Assembly (NCBI GenBank): GCA_000469685.2
Contig: LS997567.1
Coordinates: 37,201,505 to 37,265,504 of the forward strand
Origin: Haemonchus contortus
Taxonomy: Eukaryota > Nematoda > Chromadorea > Rhabditida > Trichostrongylidae
Direction of reading: 5' to 3'
Length of the DNA stretch: 64,000 nt
The notes below the pieces were generated by a model. That model saw only the letters and a program-made list of their open reading frames with translations. It made no database searches and was not told the origin of the DNA. How positions within the stretch are numbered: the stretch's first letter is position 1; each line of letters opens with the position of its first letter. A program made the position numbers and the translations under genes. Below, in pieces: positions 26,286-37,000 of this stretch.

Positions 26286-26460
26286 GCGGAGGTGGCACAG
26301 TCCCAAACAGTGTACTATGTACTACGCGATCGTTCCGGTGATCGAGCCGGGAGTGTTACCGGCTTAGGTCAACCACGCTTTTCATCTCTCTGGGATCGAT
26401 CAAATGGTACCAGACTGGCCTGGAAGGATAAGAGCACTGACGTTTACATCGACTGGCCAC
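26286..26460 (+). repeat. Possible SINE-like unit
   Basis: A GC-richer block begins with GGCGGAGGTGGCACAGT, which resembles a pol III A box. It continues through GGTGATCGAGCCGG and GGGATCGATCAAATGGTACC into a CACTGACG/CCACCTCA end. The layout suggests a tRNA-related short interspersed repeat, but no second copy exists in the window to prove it. Confidence 0.35.
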
Positions 26461-26656
26461 CTCAATCCATTGTACAGACTACATACTTATTTAAGATGGT
26501 TTTACGGTTCGACTCCATGAAGATCCACTCCCCAGATTCAAGATGAATCGACGCCAAAAAGCTTTGTCTTCAGGACATGTAAAGGACAGCATTTTATACT
26601 TCAAGGACAGTGTCTACCAACTGCCAGGTGCATTTCAAAAGAAATGCTTCATGAAC

Positions 26657-26694
26657 AATCAGTGGAGCGGAAACTGCACTGAATCATATCGCAT
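26657..26694 (+). repeat. 38-bp direct repeat, copy A
   Basis: Matches 27439-27476 with a single mismatch (G/C). Core TGGAGCGGAAACTGCACTGA. The copies lie about 780 bases apart in the same orientation. Confidence 0.85.
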
Positions 26695-27438
26695 ACATAT
26701 TTGCAAGTGCACACGTCATTATTTGGCGTGTACCTGAACAAAAAGACCTCCAAGGGCATGCTCAAACTGGCAGGGGTCCCACAGCTCACCAAAGATCAAA
26801 TGGGGGATATTCCAAACCACTTTCCAAGACCACTAACGTGAAAATCTAATACAGTAAGCAAACAGAACCTTGGTATAAAAGACGTTGTGACGTTATCTGA
26901 CTCACTAACTAATTTATCAATTAAACTTCCAGCTTCAGTCAGAACGCCGAAGACGGTTGTATACAGAGTGATCTTCAGTATACTTATGTACCCACTAACC
27001 ATAAGGCCGTATGCTAGGAAAAATCCACATGTGGGTTGGAAGGACAGGGTCAACAGACGTGAATTCTCTGGAAACCAGATCTTGGATAGATATCCGCCCA
27101 AAGCAAGCGAACCTATCGTCCCTCTCGGGTTATCGCGAGACCTCTTCAAAGGAAAAAAACCTTGATTTGTACAGTGGCAGTAGCAAATTTATTTCAAAAG
27201 CCCATTCAAACGTCACCACAATTTCAAATAGAGGGTCAGGCCCATGGGAGTACACCCGAACGGGGTTGATGAACTCCAAGAAATTTCTTTTTTTATTTCA
27301 CGGGGTAAACAACTACGAAGCTCATGGCCTCGCTTCTTGTATCAAACCTAATAGTTTCTCAAAGACCTTAACGTATTCACCGTAAGGATCTATCCATTGC
27401 ACCAACTACGCAACTCAATGAGCACATAGGGCAGAATG

Positions 27439-27476
27439 AATCACTGGAGCGGAAACTGCACTGAATCATATCGCAT
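27439..27476 (+). repeat. 38-bp direct repeat, copy B
   Basis: Second copy of the repeat at 26657-26694. Sequences outside the 38 bases diverge, so only a fragment of a larger unit may be shared. Confidence 0.85.
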
Positions 27477-28788
27477 CCGATCACCAGAAATAAATAGTAA
27501 GTAGAAATAGTAGGAATATTCCCACGTAGGGAACCAAAACGTATGAGAAAGCAAGAACCTTGAGTCCAGTGAACGGTTATGCCTACTTCCTACACGATTG
27601 ACCTTAATTCGTTGCAAATGTTATCAAGCTACGTTATCTGTGGAATTTATCGGAGTTGTGGATAACTAACTTAATCAGGACTGAACGTTCGCAAACAGTT
27701 CCTTTGTGGAACACTACTCTATCGCTGGATTTATTTGTGCTAAATTAAAACTACGTAAGTATAGTGGCAGTGGGACACTTTCGCAATCCCAAGCTATGGG
27801 TCCACTTGCGAAATATCGCGAGACTGAGGAGCATTGCAGCAAAAGCGGGCCAAGTCGCAGACCACTTCCACGATCAGTTATCGTCTACCAGAATTTCCTA
27901 ATTCACCTCAATGAGTGGACAACTGGCTAGCACTAATGCTGCATTCCGACACGTTGTCAACTATCATTTTACAGTGCATTACAGGTTGCTTATGTGAATG
28001 CCACACGCCAATCTTCGGGGCTCCGAAAGCTAATCCCGAAGCTGCCAAGCGAGAAGTATCTGTATCTTTTGGGGTAATCTAGGCGACAATCAAGAATCCG
28101 AAAATCCACTATCCGTTCAACCTAAGAGCAGTCTAAGCACTTTGCGTATCTCATTAAGTCAGCCAGCAGAAAAGGTCAACTGTGTAAGTGTTTGTCAGTC
28201 TTTACCCTGTCATCTTCGCTTGGAAGCACTTCTGTGGGGGGTCCTTACTGTCAATGAAAGCTTAAACAATACGTTAACCATGCAAGGAGGGGACGGTTTC
28301 TGCCTGCCAGAAAACTGCCAGTGCCCGAGGAAAGTTCAAGTTCTTGGGAAAAGTCTTTGATGTTGATTGAAACTGCACAGGTATGCTTCACTTCGTACTG
28401 CTTTTAAGTCGTACACTGTGACACCTACTAAAGTGCCTACCAACTTTAGAAACTCGCTGGGATTCCTAGCCAGAATAACCCGGAAAAATGGCGAGTTGTG
28501 TTGCAAGAAGGTAATGCTAGCCCACTTGCATGCATACATAAGTATCAAAAAGAAAAATGGTAGTGTATGGTTGGGATGTTCTGTCTGAGCATGGGCATTC
28601 TCCGTCTAACACCAAAGAGCTGCCATGTGTGTGGTATGGGACTGATTTTATAAGCCTTGAATTCTGTATTCAAAAGGTTACCAGGCTCGAGCCTGCGAAT
28701 TTTTGAGAGAAGAGCACTGATCAACTATCAAAGTATTCGGCTCAGGTAATTGAAAATACCGGAAGTGTACTGTATATCATCACCTGTA

Positions 28789-30016
28789 TCACCTGCCGTC
28801 CCGTTGATCATCGACTTCCTCGAGCGGGCGCCAGTAACGTCTCCATTCGTCCCTGTCACGAGCCAGAGTGGTCCAGTGAATCGTTCTCGCTTCAGCGACA
28901 CGAGGTTCAACATTCCTTTCGTTCAGAGCTTTTGTGAAGAAGTCTGATCATCTCGTTGGCGGCCTTCCTGGAGTTCGTTTGATGTCCCGAGGGATCCAGT
29001 CAGTAACCGCCCTGGTCCAACGGTCATCACTATATCGCATAACGTGTCCGGCCCACCTGATCTTCGATTTCTTGGCATTATCAACGGCATCCCTGATCTT
29101 CGTTCGGTGACGGAGCTCGGAACTCCGGATTCCCTTCTGCACTTGTGTGTATAGGGAAATTCCGAGCATCGTCCTTTCCAAAGCGCGTTGAATAACGCTG
29201 ACAGCATGCTCATCCTGCTTTCGTAGAGTCCAGGTCTCCGAGGCGTACGTCAAAGCAGGAAAGGACAGCAGTGTCGAAAAGGTGAGCGCGGAGCCGGATG
29301 TTCTTTGTCTTCTTCACTACTCCCTCGATATCCTTGAATGCTCCCCACGCGGCGCGTTTCCTTCTGCACAGCTCTGGAGCTAGGTCGTTCATCATGTTGA
29401 CTTCCCGACCTAGATACACATAGCTGGAGCATTCGGAGATATTCGTTCCGTTTACCGTGAAAGGAGCATCAGGTACCAATCCGTTTCTCATGAACATCGT
29501 CTTCGTTAGGTTCAGCCTCAAGCCGATCTTTCCACAGGCACTATCAAACTCGGCCAGCATTCGTTCCGCCTGCTCGATGTTCGGTGTTATAGGAACGATG
29601 TCGTCTGCAAAGCGGAGGTGATGTAGGAAGCGGCCGTCGACCTTCACTCCCAAGTCTTCCCATTCCAAATGACGCATGATATTCTCGAGGGCGGCACTGA
29701 AAAGTTTGGGCGAAATAGTATCGCCTTGCCGAACACCTCTCTTCACGTTGACAATGGCTTTCTTATAGAATGGTGAAGTCCCGGTCGTGAAGCTGTCGTA
29801 GAGCTCACGAAGCATCCTTATGTATTGCGTAGGAACACCCTGGTCGCCCAGGGCTTCAATTACCGCTTCTGTCTTAACGGTGTCAAAGGCTTTCTTCAAG
29901 TCGATAAACGTAAGACATAGCGGCATTTTGTACTCTCGCGATACTTCAATGAGCCTTGTTAGGGTGTGGATATGATCGATTGTACTGAACCCTCTCGAAA
30001 CCCTGCTTGCTCGCAT
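28789..30016 (-). pseudogene. LINE reverse transcriptase and C-terminal relic
   Basis: The fingers/palm begin about 30016 (RGFSTIDHIHTLTRLIEV, CLTFIDLKKAFDTV). RGVRQGDTISPKLFSAALEN and the polymerase box HLRFADDIVPI follow, with FADD as the catalytic centre. Downstream come LRLNLTKTMFM and YVYLGREVN. A frame change near 29250 leads to [20 protein letters not shown] and [20 protein letters not shown], and a second one to [19 protein letters not shown] before the stop. The motif set and the C-terminal WAGHVMR block place it in the RTE clade. Upstream, 30270-30016 carries the remaining RT start in mixed frames. Confidence 0.88.
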
Positions 30017-30269
30017 GGCTGTCCTTCATCTAATATTCTGCCAATCCTGTTTAGGATGACACGAGTGAAAAGCTTGTAGATTACGGACAGCACAGCAGAT
30101 TGGGCGATAATTGCCAATATCGTCTGGATCTCCCTTCTTGTACAGCAACACAGTCTTGCTAGTTTTCCACGACGTGGGCACTTTGCATTCCGACAGGTAC
30201 CGTGTGAAGAGCCTTGCCAGAGTTTTGATGATGACTGGTGGTATACTCTTCAGATGTTCTGGTTTGATC

Positions 30270-31539
30270 CTATCGGGACCTCCTATCGGGATCGGGCGCT
30301 GTACAGTTCTTCATCGACGTGATGGCATGTCGTATCTCGGAAGGGAGAACAGAAGGAGCGATATATTCGTCTTGCCTAAGATGGTGAGTAGGCAGGTAGA
30401 CGTGGCTGTCGAAGAGGTCCGAGTAGAAGTCGTAGATAAGCTTCTCCATTGCCCTCCGGGATGCAGTAACGGTTCCGTCAGGACGACGAAGGGAGGTCAT
30501 CTTGGTCTTGTAATTGGCGAAGCTCCGTCGGGCTTTGCGAATGCGCTTTCCGGCCTCGGCGGCTTCGTCCATGACTGCTGCTCTTCTCTCTTTCAGATCT
30601 TCCTTTATCGCTTCTCTGCATAGCTTAGCAAGTTCGGACGTTTGTTGATAATAATCCTGTAGCTCGCGCGATTCCACGCTGGCGTATCAGCTCGAGAGTT
30701 TTCGAAGAGAGTCGTCTCTTAGCTTCTTGTAGACTCTCTGCTCTCGTAGCACTATCTTGAAGATGTTCGACGAGCCGGTTGTATTCTTCGTCAATGTTGT
30801 CGATAACGGAATCTTCCCATTTACTCGCAAGGGAAGCGAAGTGGTCCCAGTTGATGGAGGTCTTGGGGCTTCGTTTCCTAAACTTCATAGCTCTCTCTCC
30901 ACGCACTGAGAAGGAGAATCTAGCGCGGAGGAGACGATGGTCCGATCCCGTGTAGAATTTCGGAACAACAGCGACGTCGCTCAGGCAAAATCTCCGATTG
31001 AAGATGATGTGGTCTATTTCATTATGGAACTGTCCACCAGGTGACTCCCATGTCCATCTTAAATGAGAGGGCTTCTGGAACTGCGAGTTACCATGGATGG
31101 TGTGGATCGTCATGATAAACTCGGGCAGCCTTTCACCCTGCTCATTCCATTCCACTCCGTGAGTCCCGATGTGAAGCTCTTCAGCCGTTCTTCTGGGGCC
31201 AATCTTGGCGTTAAAATCACCGACGATGACCTTGAAGAAAGTGTGGTCTTCTCTGTAGAGCCTCTCCAGATCCATATAAAACGCTTCCAACTCCTCTTCT
31301 TCGTAGCTCGATGTTGGTGCGTAAGCAACGAAGACGGTTAGAGCTGGGATTGAGCCACATCCTCTTAATCGTAAACGTCCGATTCGGGTTGTTAAGCTTT
31401 CGTACGAATCGATGTTCATGGCCAAGTGCGTATTGACGAGGACACCTGACGTCGAACTTGATCTTCCTAGCTTGCATCATCAGTCTTCTATACACGCTTC
31501 CGATGCAAGCGTCCGTGCGTTGAAAGTACAGATCGCCAT
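30270..31539 (-). pseudogene. LINE endonuclease and linker relic
   Basis: A start ATG at 31539 opens MAICTFNARTLASEACIED and then hits a TGA; the frame changes and resumes. Between KIKFDV and the AMNIDSY stretch about 35 codons usual for this element type seem to be missing (an internal deletion). From 31425 the endonuclease is clear: FVAYAPTSSYEEEELEAFY, the catalytic-region motif VIVGDFNAKIGP, EIDHIIFNRRF and GSDHRLLRARF, the expected Asp/Asn/His sites of APE-type endonucleases. The linker towards the reverse transcriptase continues in another frame at 30677-30270 (LRRPDGTVTASRRAMEKL, VLPSEIRHAITSMKN). At least three frame disruptions. Confidence 0.85.
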
Positions 31540-31770
31540 CCTAGTCCTTCTCCTTTTGGGCAGCCTGTTTTGGCCCTGAGATTTTAGCAGCCTCTCCCGA
31601 GCGGTCCTACTCAACGCTGCCGTATTGGGGGCTCCCTCAGGTTCAGGGGAATGAGGCCCATTTCTATTACTGTTTTTGGCGTGAAGATACCCAACGTTCA
31701 GCTTGCCAGGCTCTGACGTGGGGGCTATTGACTCCGGGGGCTTGCCAGGCTATCCCGACTGTACATCATA

Positions 31771-32152
31771 CTGTACATTAATGTGCGTTCTATACTAAAT
31801 AATTAATCCCAAAAAAATGGTGCATGGTTCGCAAGGCTTTAGCCCAACCCAACCCTTCATTAGTCCTCAATTAAGGTCTATGTAGTTCTGCCGGGATAAA
31901 AAAGACCTTAAAAATGTGACTACCCTAACTGTAGGCTGTAAGTGTGATTAATGAGAGAAACATTACTTTACTGAAAAGCGCTACCAGAAGAATTTCACCA
32001 CATGCTTATTTCCACAAGAAAACTGAGAAACATCTAATAAAAGAACAGAACTAAGTAGCCTTCTCAGTTCTTGATTTTCCTGGATTTCCGACTCTAAAGT
32101 TTCGAAGAGCTGTCGACGAGGGCACTTTAACGTTTTATTTCTCATCCGATCT
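31771..32152. other. Spacer between LINE and LTR element
   Basis: AT-rich, no ORF. The last bases before the LTR (CCGATCT) do not recur after the 3' LTR (TCACGTC), so no target-site duplication is visible. Confidence 0.6.
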
Positions 32153-32497
32153 TGTCAGTGAGCAGGTCAGTGATCTGCACTAGGAAGAGGAGGGCGTTGG
32201 GCGGGAAACAGACAACATAAAAGGGGAGCAAGAGATAGAGTTGTGTTCTGAGTTTTTTTAGTGACCATCCCCCCGCCCACGTCTCTCCTCTGCCGTCCCC
32301 CCCTTATTCGCCGTGATTCATTTTTTGTTTGTTTGTTTTCGGTATTGCGGATTTGCATATTATTTTGTTTTTATCGAGTTTCGTTTATTTGTTATTGATT
32401 AGTTTCGTTTCAATAAACGAATTAATACAGCTCGGTGTATTTCTTGCCATACGTTTCTCGTTTCGATATCTCACTACCGAACCCGACGTTCGGTACA
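32153..32497 (+). repeat. 5' LTR
   Basis: Starts TGTCAGTGAGCAGG and ends CGGTACA (TG...CA). A TATA-like CATAAAAGG lies at about 32216 and AATAAA at 32412-32417, the latter giving the likely end of the R region. It is identical to the 3' LTR except for one base in the C run near 32296-32302. Confidence 0.95.
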
Positions 32498-32515
32498 TGG
32501 GGGCCGAACCGCTAG
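32498..32515 (+). other. Putative primer-binding site
   Basis: Directly after the 5' LTR comes TGGGGGCCGAACCGCTAG. TGG is the complement of a tRNA CCA end, as expected for a minus-strand primer site. I could not assign the tRNA. Confidence 0.55.
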
Positions 32516-32827
32516 AGTGAGGTATCGATCGTGAGACATACACCGAACTGTTGAGGCCGAAGAGTGAGAGAGGCCGCGGATCAGAATACAGGATACAGAA
32601 GTCAAGGATAGGTTCGCCAATAAGGAAGGGGGCGATCCTATTAAAGGTTGTGGATATTGATCGAAGTGGAAAGAAAGAGTGACTGGCGAAAACGCGCAGT
32701 GAGGGTGAAGCTGAAGTGAGAGCTCGTATTCAGCGCCACTGTTCGTCGTGTTTATCGTGTTACTGTTCGTTACTCGCATTGTTTTTCTTGCCGCCGTTCG
32801 TCGTTTACCGTCGGCATAGTCAAAGAT

Positions 32828-34003
32828 ATGAATACTGATACACCGTTTTCCAGAAGTATGGCAGAGAATTTAGCGGGCCCAGCAAGCAAGAGTCCCACAC
32901 TGCAGTTGAAGACTCAGGCACCGCAGGTGAGCAACCAAGTTGAAGAGTTTGCAGTAGTTGAAGTTGGTGAAGAGCTAGAAAGAGTCTTAGTGAGGGTTAG
33001 GCAGATACCCATCAGAGTAGGGGAAGAATTGGAAGAGGCGCGTATAGCGGGGAAATACAGAACCAAGTTGTTCCAAGTATTGGAAAGTGAAGCCAGTGGC
33101 ATAGGCAAAATGCTGGAAGACTTGAAAGCTAGCGTAGTGGGATATAAGCAGTTTGGGCGGGAACTGTTCAGAACCCTACGCACTAAAGGTATTGACACAA
33201 TAGATGATCTTATAGAGTATTTTGATACCACAGAACGAGATGGCGAGTTGATTGCTGACATATGCGACATGTTTCAGACTAACGGTCGGGAGGTTCGAAA
33301 TGTACTGGGAGAGGTACAACGCACCGTGCGTCAGCAATCACACCGAAGCCCGCCAAAGGAAGACGATCAAATGGACACGGACACTAACACAGGTGAATTG
33401 GAAAGACAATCCCGTAACAGGAGATTGGAGGATGTAGAGACAGCATTTCAGATGAGAAGGAATTCGATGATGTCAGCAAGCCAGACTGGAGCGCCTTACG
33501 GTCTACCCTGGAGGCAGCGTTCGGAGAAATTGGAAGGACAAGCAGTCAGCACACCAGGTCAGGAAGCCTCAACGTTTATGGCTTTGATGCAGGCGAATGC
33601 TTGCATAGGTCCTGGGTTACTCAAGGGGACTAGGTCGGAAAATTTTGATGAGTTTATACGAAGATTCGAAAGGAAATATAGGACGGTTATTATGGATGAG
33701 CAAGTTCTAATCGATATCCTAGGTGATGACCATTTGGATGGTAGGGCCAAGAGTGTCTTTTTGAGTTTGCCAAGTGAAGTGAAGCGGCAAGGGTTCGATG
33801 CCGTGGTAGAGGAGTTGAGGAAGTTATTGGCCAACGACTCTACAGCAGGACGACTTCGGGCATTGACAGAGCTGAGGAACCTGAGGCGTAGAGCGGGTCA
33901 AAGCGTGTCGGAGTTCTGTGTTGTGTTAGAGAAGTTGGGGCGCCAGGCTAACCCCTCCTGCAGATTGAGTGATAGGTCTATGAGTATGCCCAGATCCTGC
34001 TAG
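32828..34003 (+). CDS. gag: Gag polyprotein (N-terminal part), LTR element
   Basis: 391 codons from ATG 32828. The first 220 residues are Glu/Lys-rich with long predicted helices (e.g. FAVVEVGEELERVLVRVRQI), fitting a matrix-like or coiled region. Residues about 260-380 look like a retrotransposon capsid domain: KGTRSENFDEFIRRFERKY, then SVFLSLPSEVKRQGFDAVV and LRNLRRRAGQSVSEFCVVL. The frame stops at TAG 34001-34003 before reaching a zinc knuckle, but frame 1 is already open from 33976 and continues the same protein at 34009. The true gag therefore extends into the next frame, and this stop comes from a one-base frame change. No classical slippery heptamer is obvious in the overlap. Confidence 0.88.
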   Translation: MNTDTPFSRSMAENLAGPASKSPTLQLKTQAPQVSNQVEEFAVVEVGEELERVLVRVRQIPIRVGEELEEARIAGKYRTKLFQVLESEASGIGKMLEDLKASVVGYKQFGRELFRTLRTKGIDTIDDLIEYFDTTERDGELIADICDMFQTNGREVRNVLGEVQRTVRQQSHRSPPKEDDQMDTDTNTGELERQSRNRRLEDVETAFQMRRNSMMSASQTGAPYGLPWRQRSEKLEGQAVSTPGQEASTFMALMQANACIGPGLLKGTRSENFDEFIRRFERKYRTVIMDEQVLIDILGDDHLDGRAKSVFLSLPSEVKRQGFDAVVEELRKLLANDSTAGRLRALTELRNLRRRAGQSVSEFCVVLEKLGRQANPSCRLSDRSMSMPRSC

Positions 34004-34008
34004 ACAAC

Positions 34009-37000
34009 TTGAAGGAGTGGCCGGAGCATATTCACCTGCTGAGTACGCTTCATAGGGTGGAGCCAAGGGAGGCCTATAATGCAGTGAAAGAGTTGGCTCT
34101 AAGTATTGAACAATCCAAACTGATGTGGCCAAGTGAAGGAGGGCGAAAGTATGATAAACAGAGTTGGAAGCAAAGAGCCGCCACCTACCATGAAGGGCCG
34201 TCAAGGACAGATAGTGATAAGCTAGTCAATCCTGAAGCCAGATACGAGGTGGGACGGCCAAAGACAGGGGACACGTGGAAGCGGGACGCCCAACGTGCCT
34301 CAAGAGAAGCCCCAAATGTAAACACAGGTAGGATCACTGAAAGCAGACGAGAAGAGAAAGGAAGCAAGGAGCAAAGGAGGTGTTACAACTGCTCCAGATT
34401 TGGGCACATCGGCAAGGACTGTCCTCTGAGGGAAACCGTGGTGAAACAAATTGCTAGCAAACCTCCGGAAAAGGAGCAAAGAAGAAGTACAGATGTGGCC
34501 CAAATAGTTGACAGGGCGCGAAGCCTAGGCGTGAGAGCGGGTGAGCTGTCAGAGATGCCACTGGTAGGAAGCATGGTGCCAGCGTGGGCTCATTTGATGG
34601 ATATGCGGGTTCCAGCAATACTGGACACAGGGTCTATGATAAGTATTCTACCTGTGGGACTGCTGGCACGCGCTCAAAAAGAAGCGTTTGATATGGAAAA
34701 GTTAGAAGTGTTGCCAGAGGAATCGATGGTGCCGGTGTACGATGCATCATGCAATCGTATGAACTTCCTGGGAGCTATTAAGATGCAAGTGTACCTAGAA
34801 GGAGGTAACACTGCTATCGTAGCCTTCCATATTGCAGACACAAATGATAAGGACATCCTCTTAGGAATGAATGCGTTGGATCGATTAGGGGTACAGCTGG
34901 TCATAAGATCCGAGATAGGAGATGATACAGAGAAGGATGCGAGAGGTGTAACTGTGGTGAGGAGGCTCTATGTACCGCCGCACGGGTCGGCAATCCTCCA
35001 TGCGCATTGTGAGTGCGAAGGGGAGCAACAGGAAGGGATTGTCTGGCCAGGCAAGGGTGGAATAACAGCTGGAGTGTTTAGAATTCACAATCAGAGTCTC
35101 CAAGTGCCGGTCATCAATGACAGTGATCAACCCATGATATTTCGAGAAGGCGAAGAAGTGGGTAGATGGGGAACAGAAAAGTGGCGTGAAAACTGGGAAG
35201 AACTGAATCCCTTGATGATGGATAGCGAGAGTCAGGAGTATAGTGAGCCCGAAAGAAAGCTAATACTATATGAACAGATACGGGAAAGTTCAAAGGTAGA
35301 AAGCTTAAGCGAAGACTTGATTTCAGTTTTGGAGGAATTCCCTAACGCGTTTTCTATATGTGATAGAGAGCTAACAGGGACTAATAGGGTAGAGATGGAC
35401 ATTGATACTGGAGAGAGCAAGCCCATCAAAATGAAAACTAGGCCAGTTCCGTTCGGAATCAGAGAAAAGCTGAAAAAGTTGTTGTCTGACCTAGAGAACA
35501 GAAAAATTATAGAGAAAAGTTGCTCGGAATGGGCCTTCCCGATTGTGTTAGTAGAAAAGAAAGATGGCAGTTTAAGATTATGCGTGGACTATCGGGAATT
35601 AAACAAGAGAATCAAACTCGACTCGTACCCGCTACCTAACATTGATGCAGTACTACAAAGCATGTCAGGAAAATCGTACTTCTCAACTCTAGATCTCTGC
35701 AGTGGGTACTGGCAGATACCTCTAACAGCCGAAGCACGGGAGAAGTCTGCGTTTACTACGCCGGAGGGACTCTTCCAATTTCGGGTCACTCCATTCGGTC
35801 TGAGTACGAGTCCCGCTGTTTTTCAACGGGTGATGGATACAGTTCTGCGAGATCTTCTTGGCGCTGAGGTATTTTGCTATATCGATGACATCATCATCTG
35901 CACAGACACGAGAGAGAGGCATATCGACCTACTGAGGGAAGTCTTCACAAAGCTGCAGGACGCGGGACTAAGGCTGAAAGCTCAGAAGTGCGTTCTTATG
36001 CAAACTAGAGTAAATTTTCTTGGTCACGTTATTGATAGGGATGGCATTCACATGGACCCGGCAAAGGTTGAGTCGATCACTAAGTATCCGGTCCCAAAGA
36101 ATGCGAAGGAACTAAGGACGTTCTTGGGAATGGCGTCGTTCTATCGTAAATTTTGCCTCGGATTTGCTAAAGCGGCAGAGAGTTTGTTTTCTTTAATATC
36201 CCCTAAGGCAACATGGAGATGGACTGATGAACACAAAGTTGCTTTTGGAAAAGTCAAGGGAATGATATCTACGTCACCAGGGCTTAGCCAACCCAACATA
36301 GAGAAGGCAAGGGATGGGTCCAAACCGTTTGTAATTTGTACGGATGCGTCAACGGTCGGGTTAGGAGCAGTTCTTTCTCAAGAGGGTGAAGATAAGCAAC
36401 TGCATCCTATATATTTTGCATCAAAAGGCCTCAGTAAGGCTGAGCGTAGGTACCACGTAACAGACTTGGAGGCATTAGCGGTGATGTTCGCTATTAGGCG
36501 ATTCCACATGTTTATCTATGGACTACCCACGATTGTGTTGACTGATCATCAGCCGCTAACAGCCTTATTCAATCGTACCAATGTTTCCGCAAGAGTCCTG
36601 CGGTGGTCATTAGAGATACAGAGATATAATTTGGTGATAAAATATGTAAAGGGAAAATCAAATGTAGTAGCGGACGCGCTCAGCAGGGGAGCAGCAGTTT
36701 GGAGTGATGAGGAACCCATTCAGGAGATAGGCGACGCGGTGGTTAACACCGTACAGGTGGTTCAGAGTAAGACAAAGTGGATGAAGGAATTGGAGGAAGA
36801 CAGCGAAATTGCCCCTATCCTAGAAGCAGTAGCTCGGGGAGATGAGAAAAGGGTCTTTCTGTTGACGGGACTGAAAAATCCGGTGCGTGCTGCAGATTTC
36901 GTCATAGAGGAAGGTGAATTGAAAATGTTTCAGAAAGACGGAACTTTGGTGTACGTAGCCCCAAAAAGTGCTCGCTATGAGATCTTTCACGAAGCGCATG

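Larger units (their letters stand above)
25737..28769. other. Decayed repeat-rich region, no intact gene
   Basis: Several mid-length frames occur on both strands (e.g. 26796-27149 minus, 27011-27385 plus) but none has a recognisable motif. Repeated pieces inside the region (38 bp at 26657 and 27439; a shared TATCGCGAGAC at about 27130 and 27815) suggest it is built from old, overlapping mobile-element fragments. Confidence 0.45.
28770..31770 (-). mobile_element. Degenerate RTE-clade non-LTR retrotransposon (LINE)
   Basis: Read on the minus strand this is a single LINE in usual order: 5' leader (31770-31540), apurinic-type endonuclease, linker, reverse transcriptase, and the RTE-type C-terminal region with RWAGHVMR. 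A stop is at 28789-28791, and beyond it GGTGATACAGGTGATGATAT, a short repeat-rich tail typical of RTE elements. The frame is broken several times, so it cannot make its own protein. The 5' start is an estimate from where GC-rich leader-like sequence ends. It is oriented opposite to the LTR element that begins 383 bases away. Confidence 0.9.

Noticed and set aside
26500..26525. GGTTCGACTCC resembling a tRNA T loop
   Set aside because: No matching acceptor stem or A box within tRNA distance. No functional tRNA gene was found anywhere in the window.
26796..27385. Opposed 117- and 124-codon frames
   Set aside because: They overlap on opposite strands with no motifs; likely chance frames in decayed repeats.
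32329..32520. Identical 60-codon frames starting in both LTRs
   Set aside because: They are non-coding LTR sequence read through; identity reflects the LTR duplication, not a gene.
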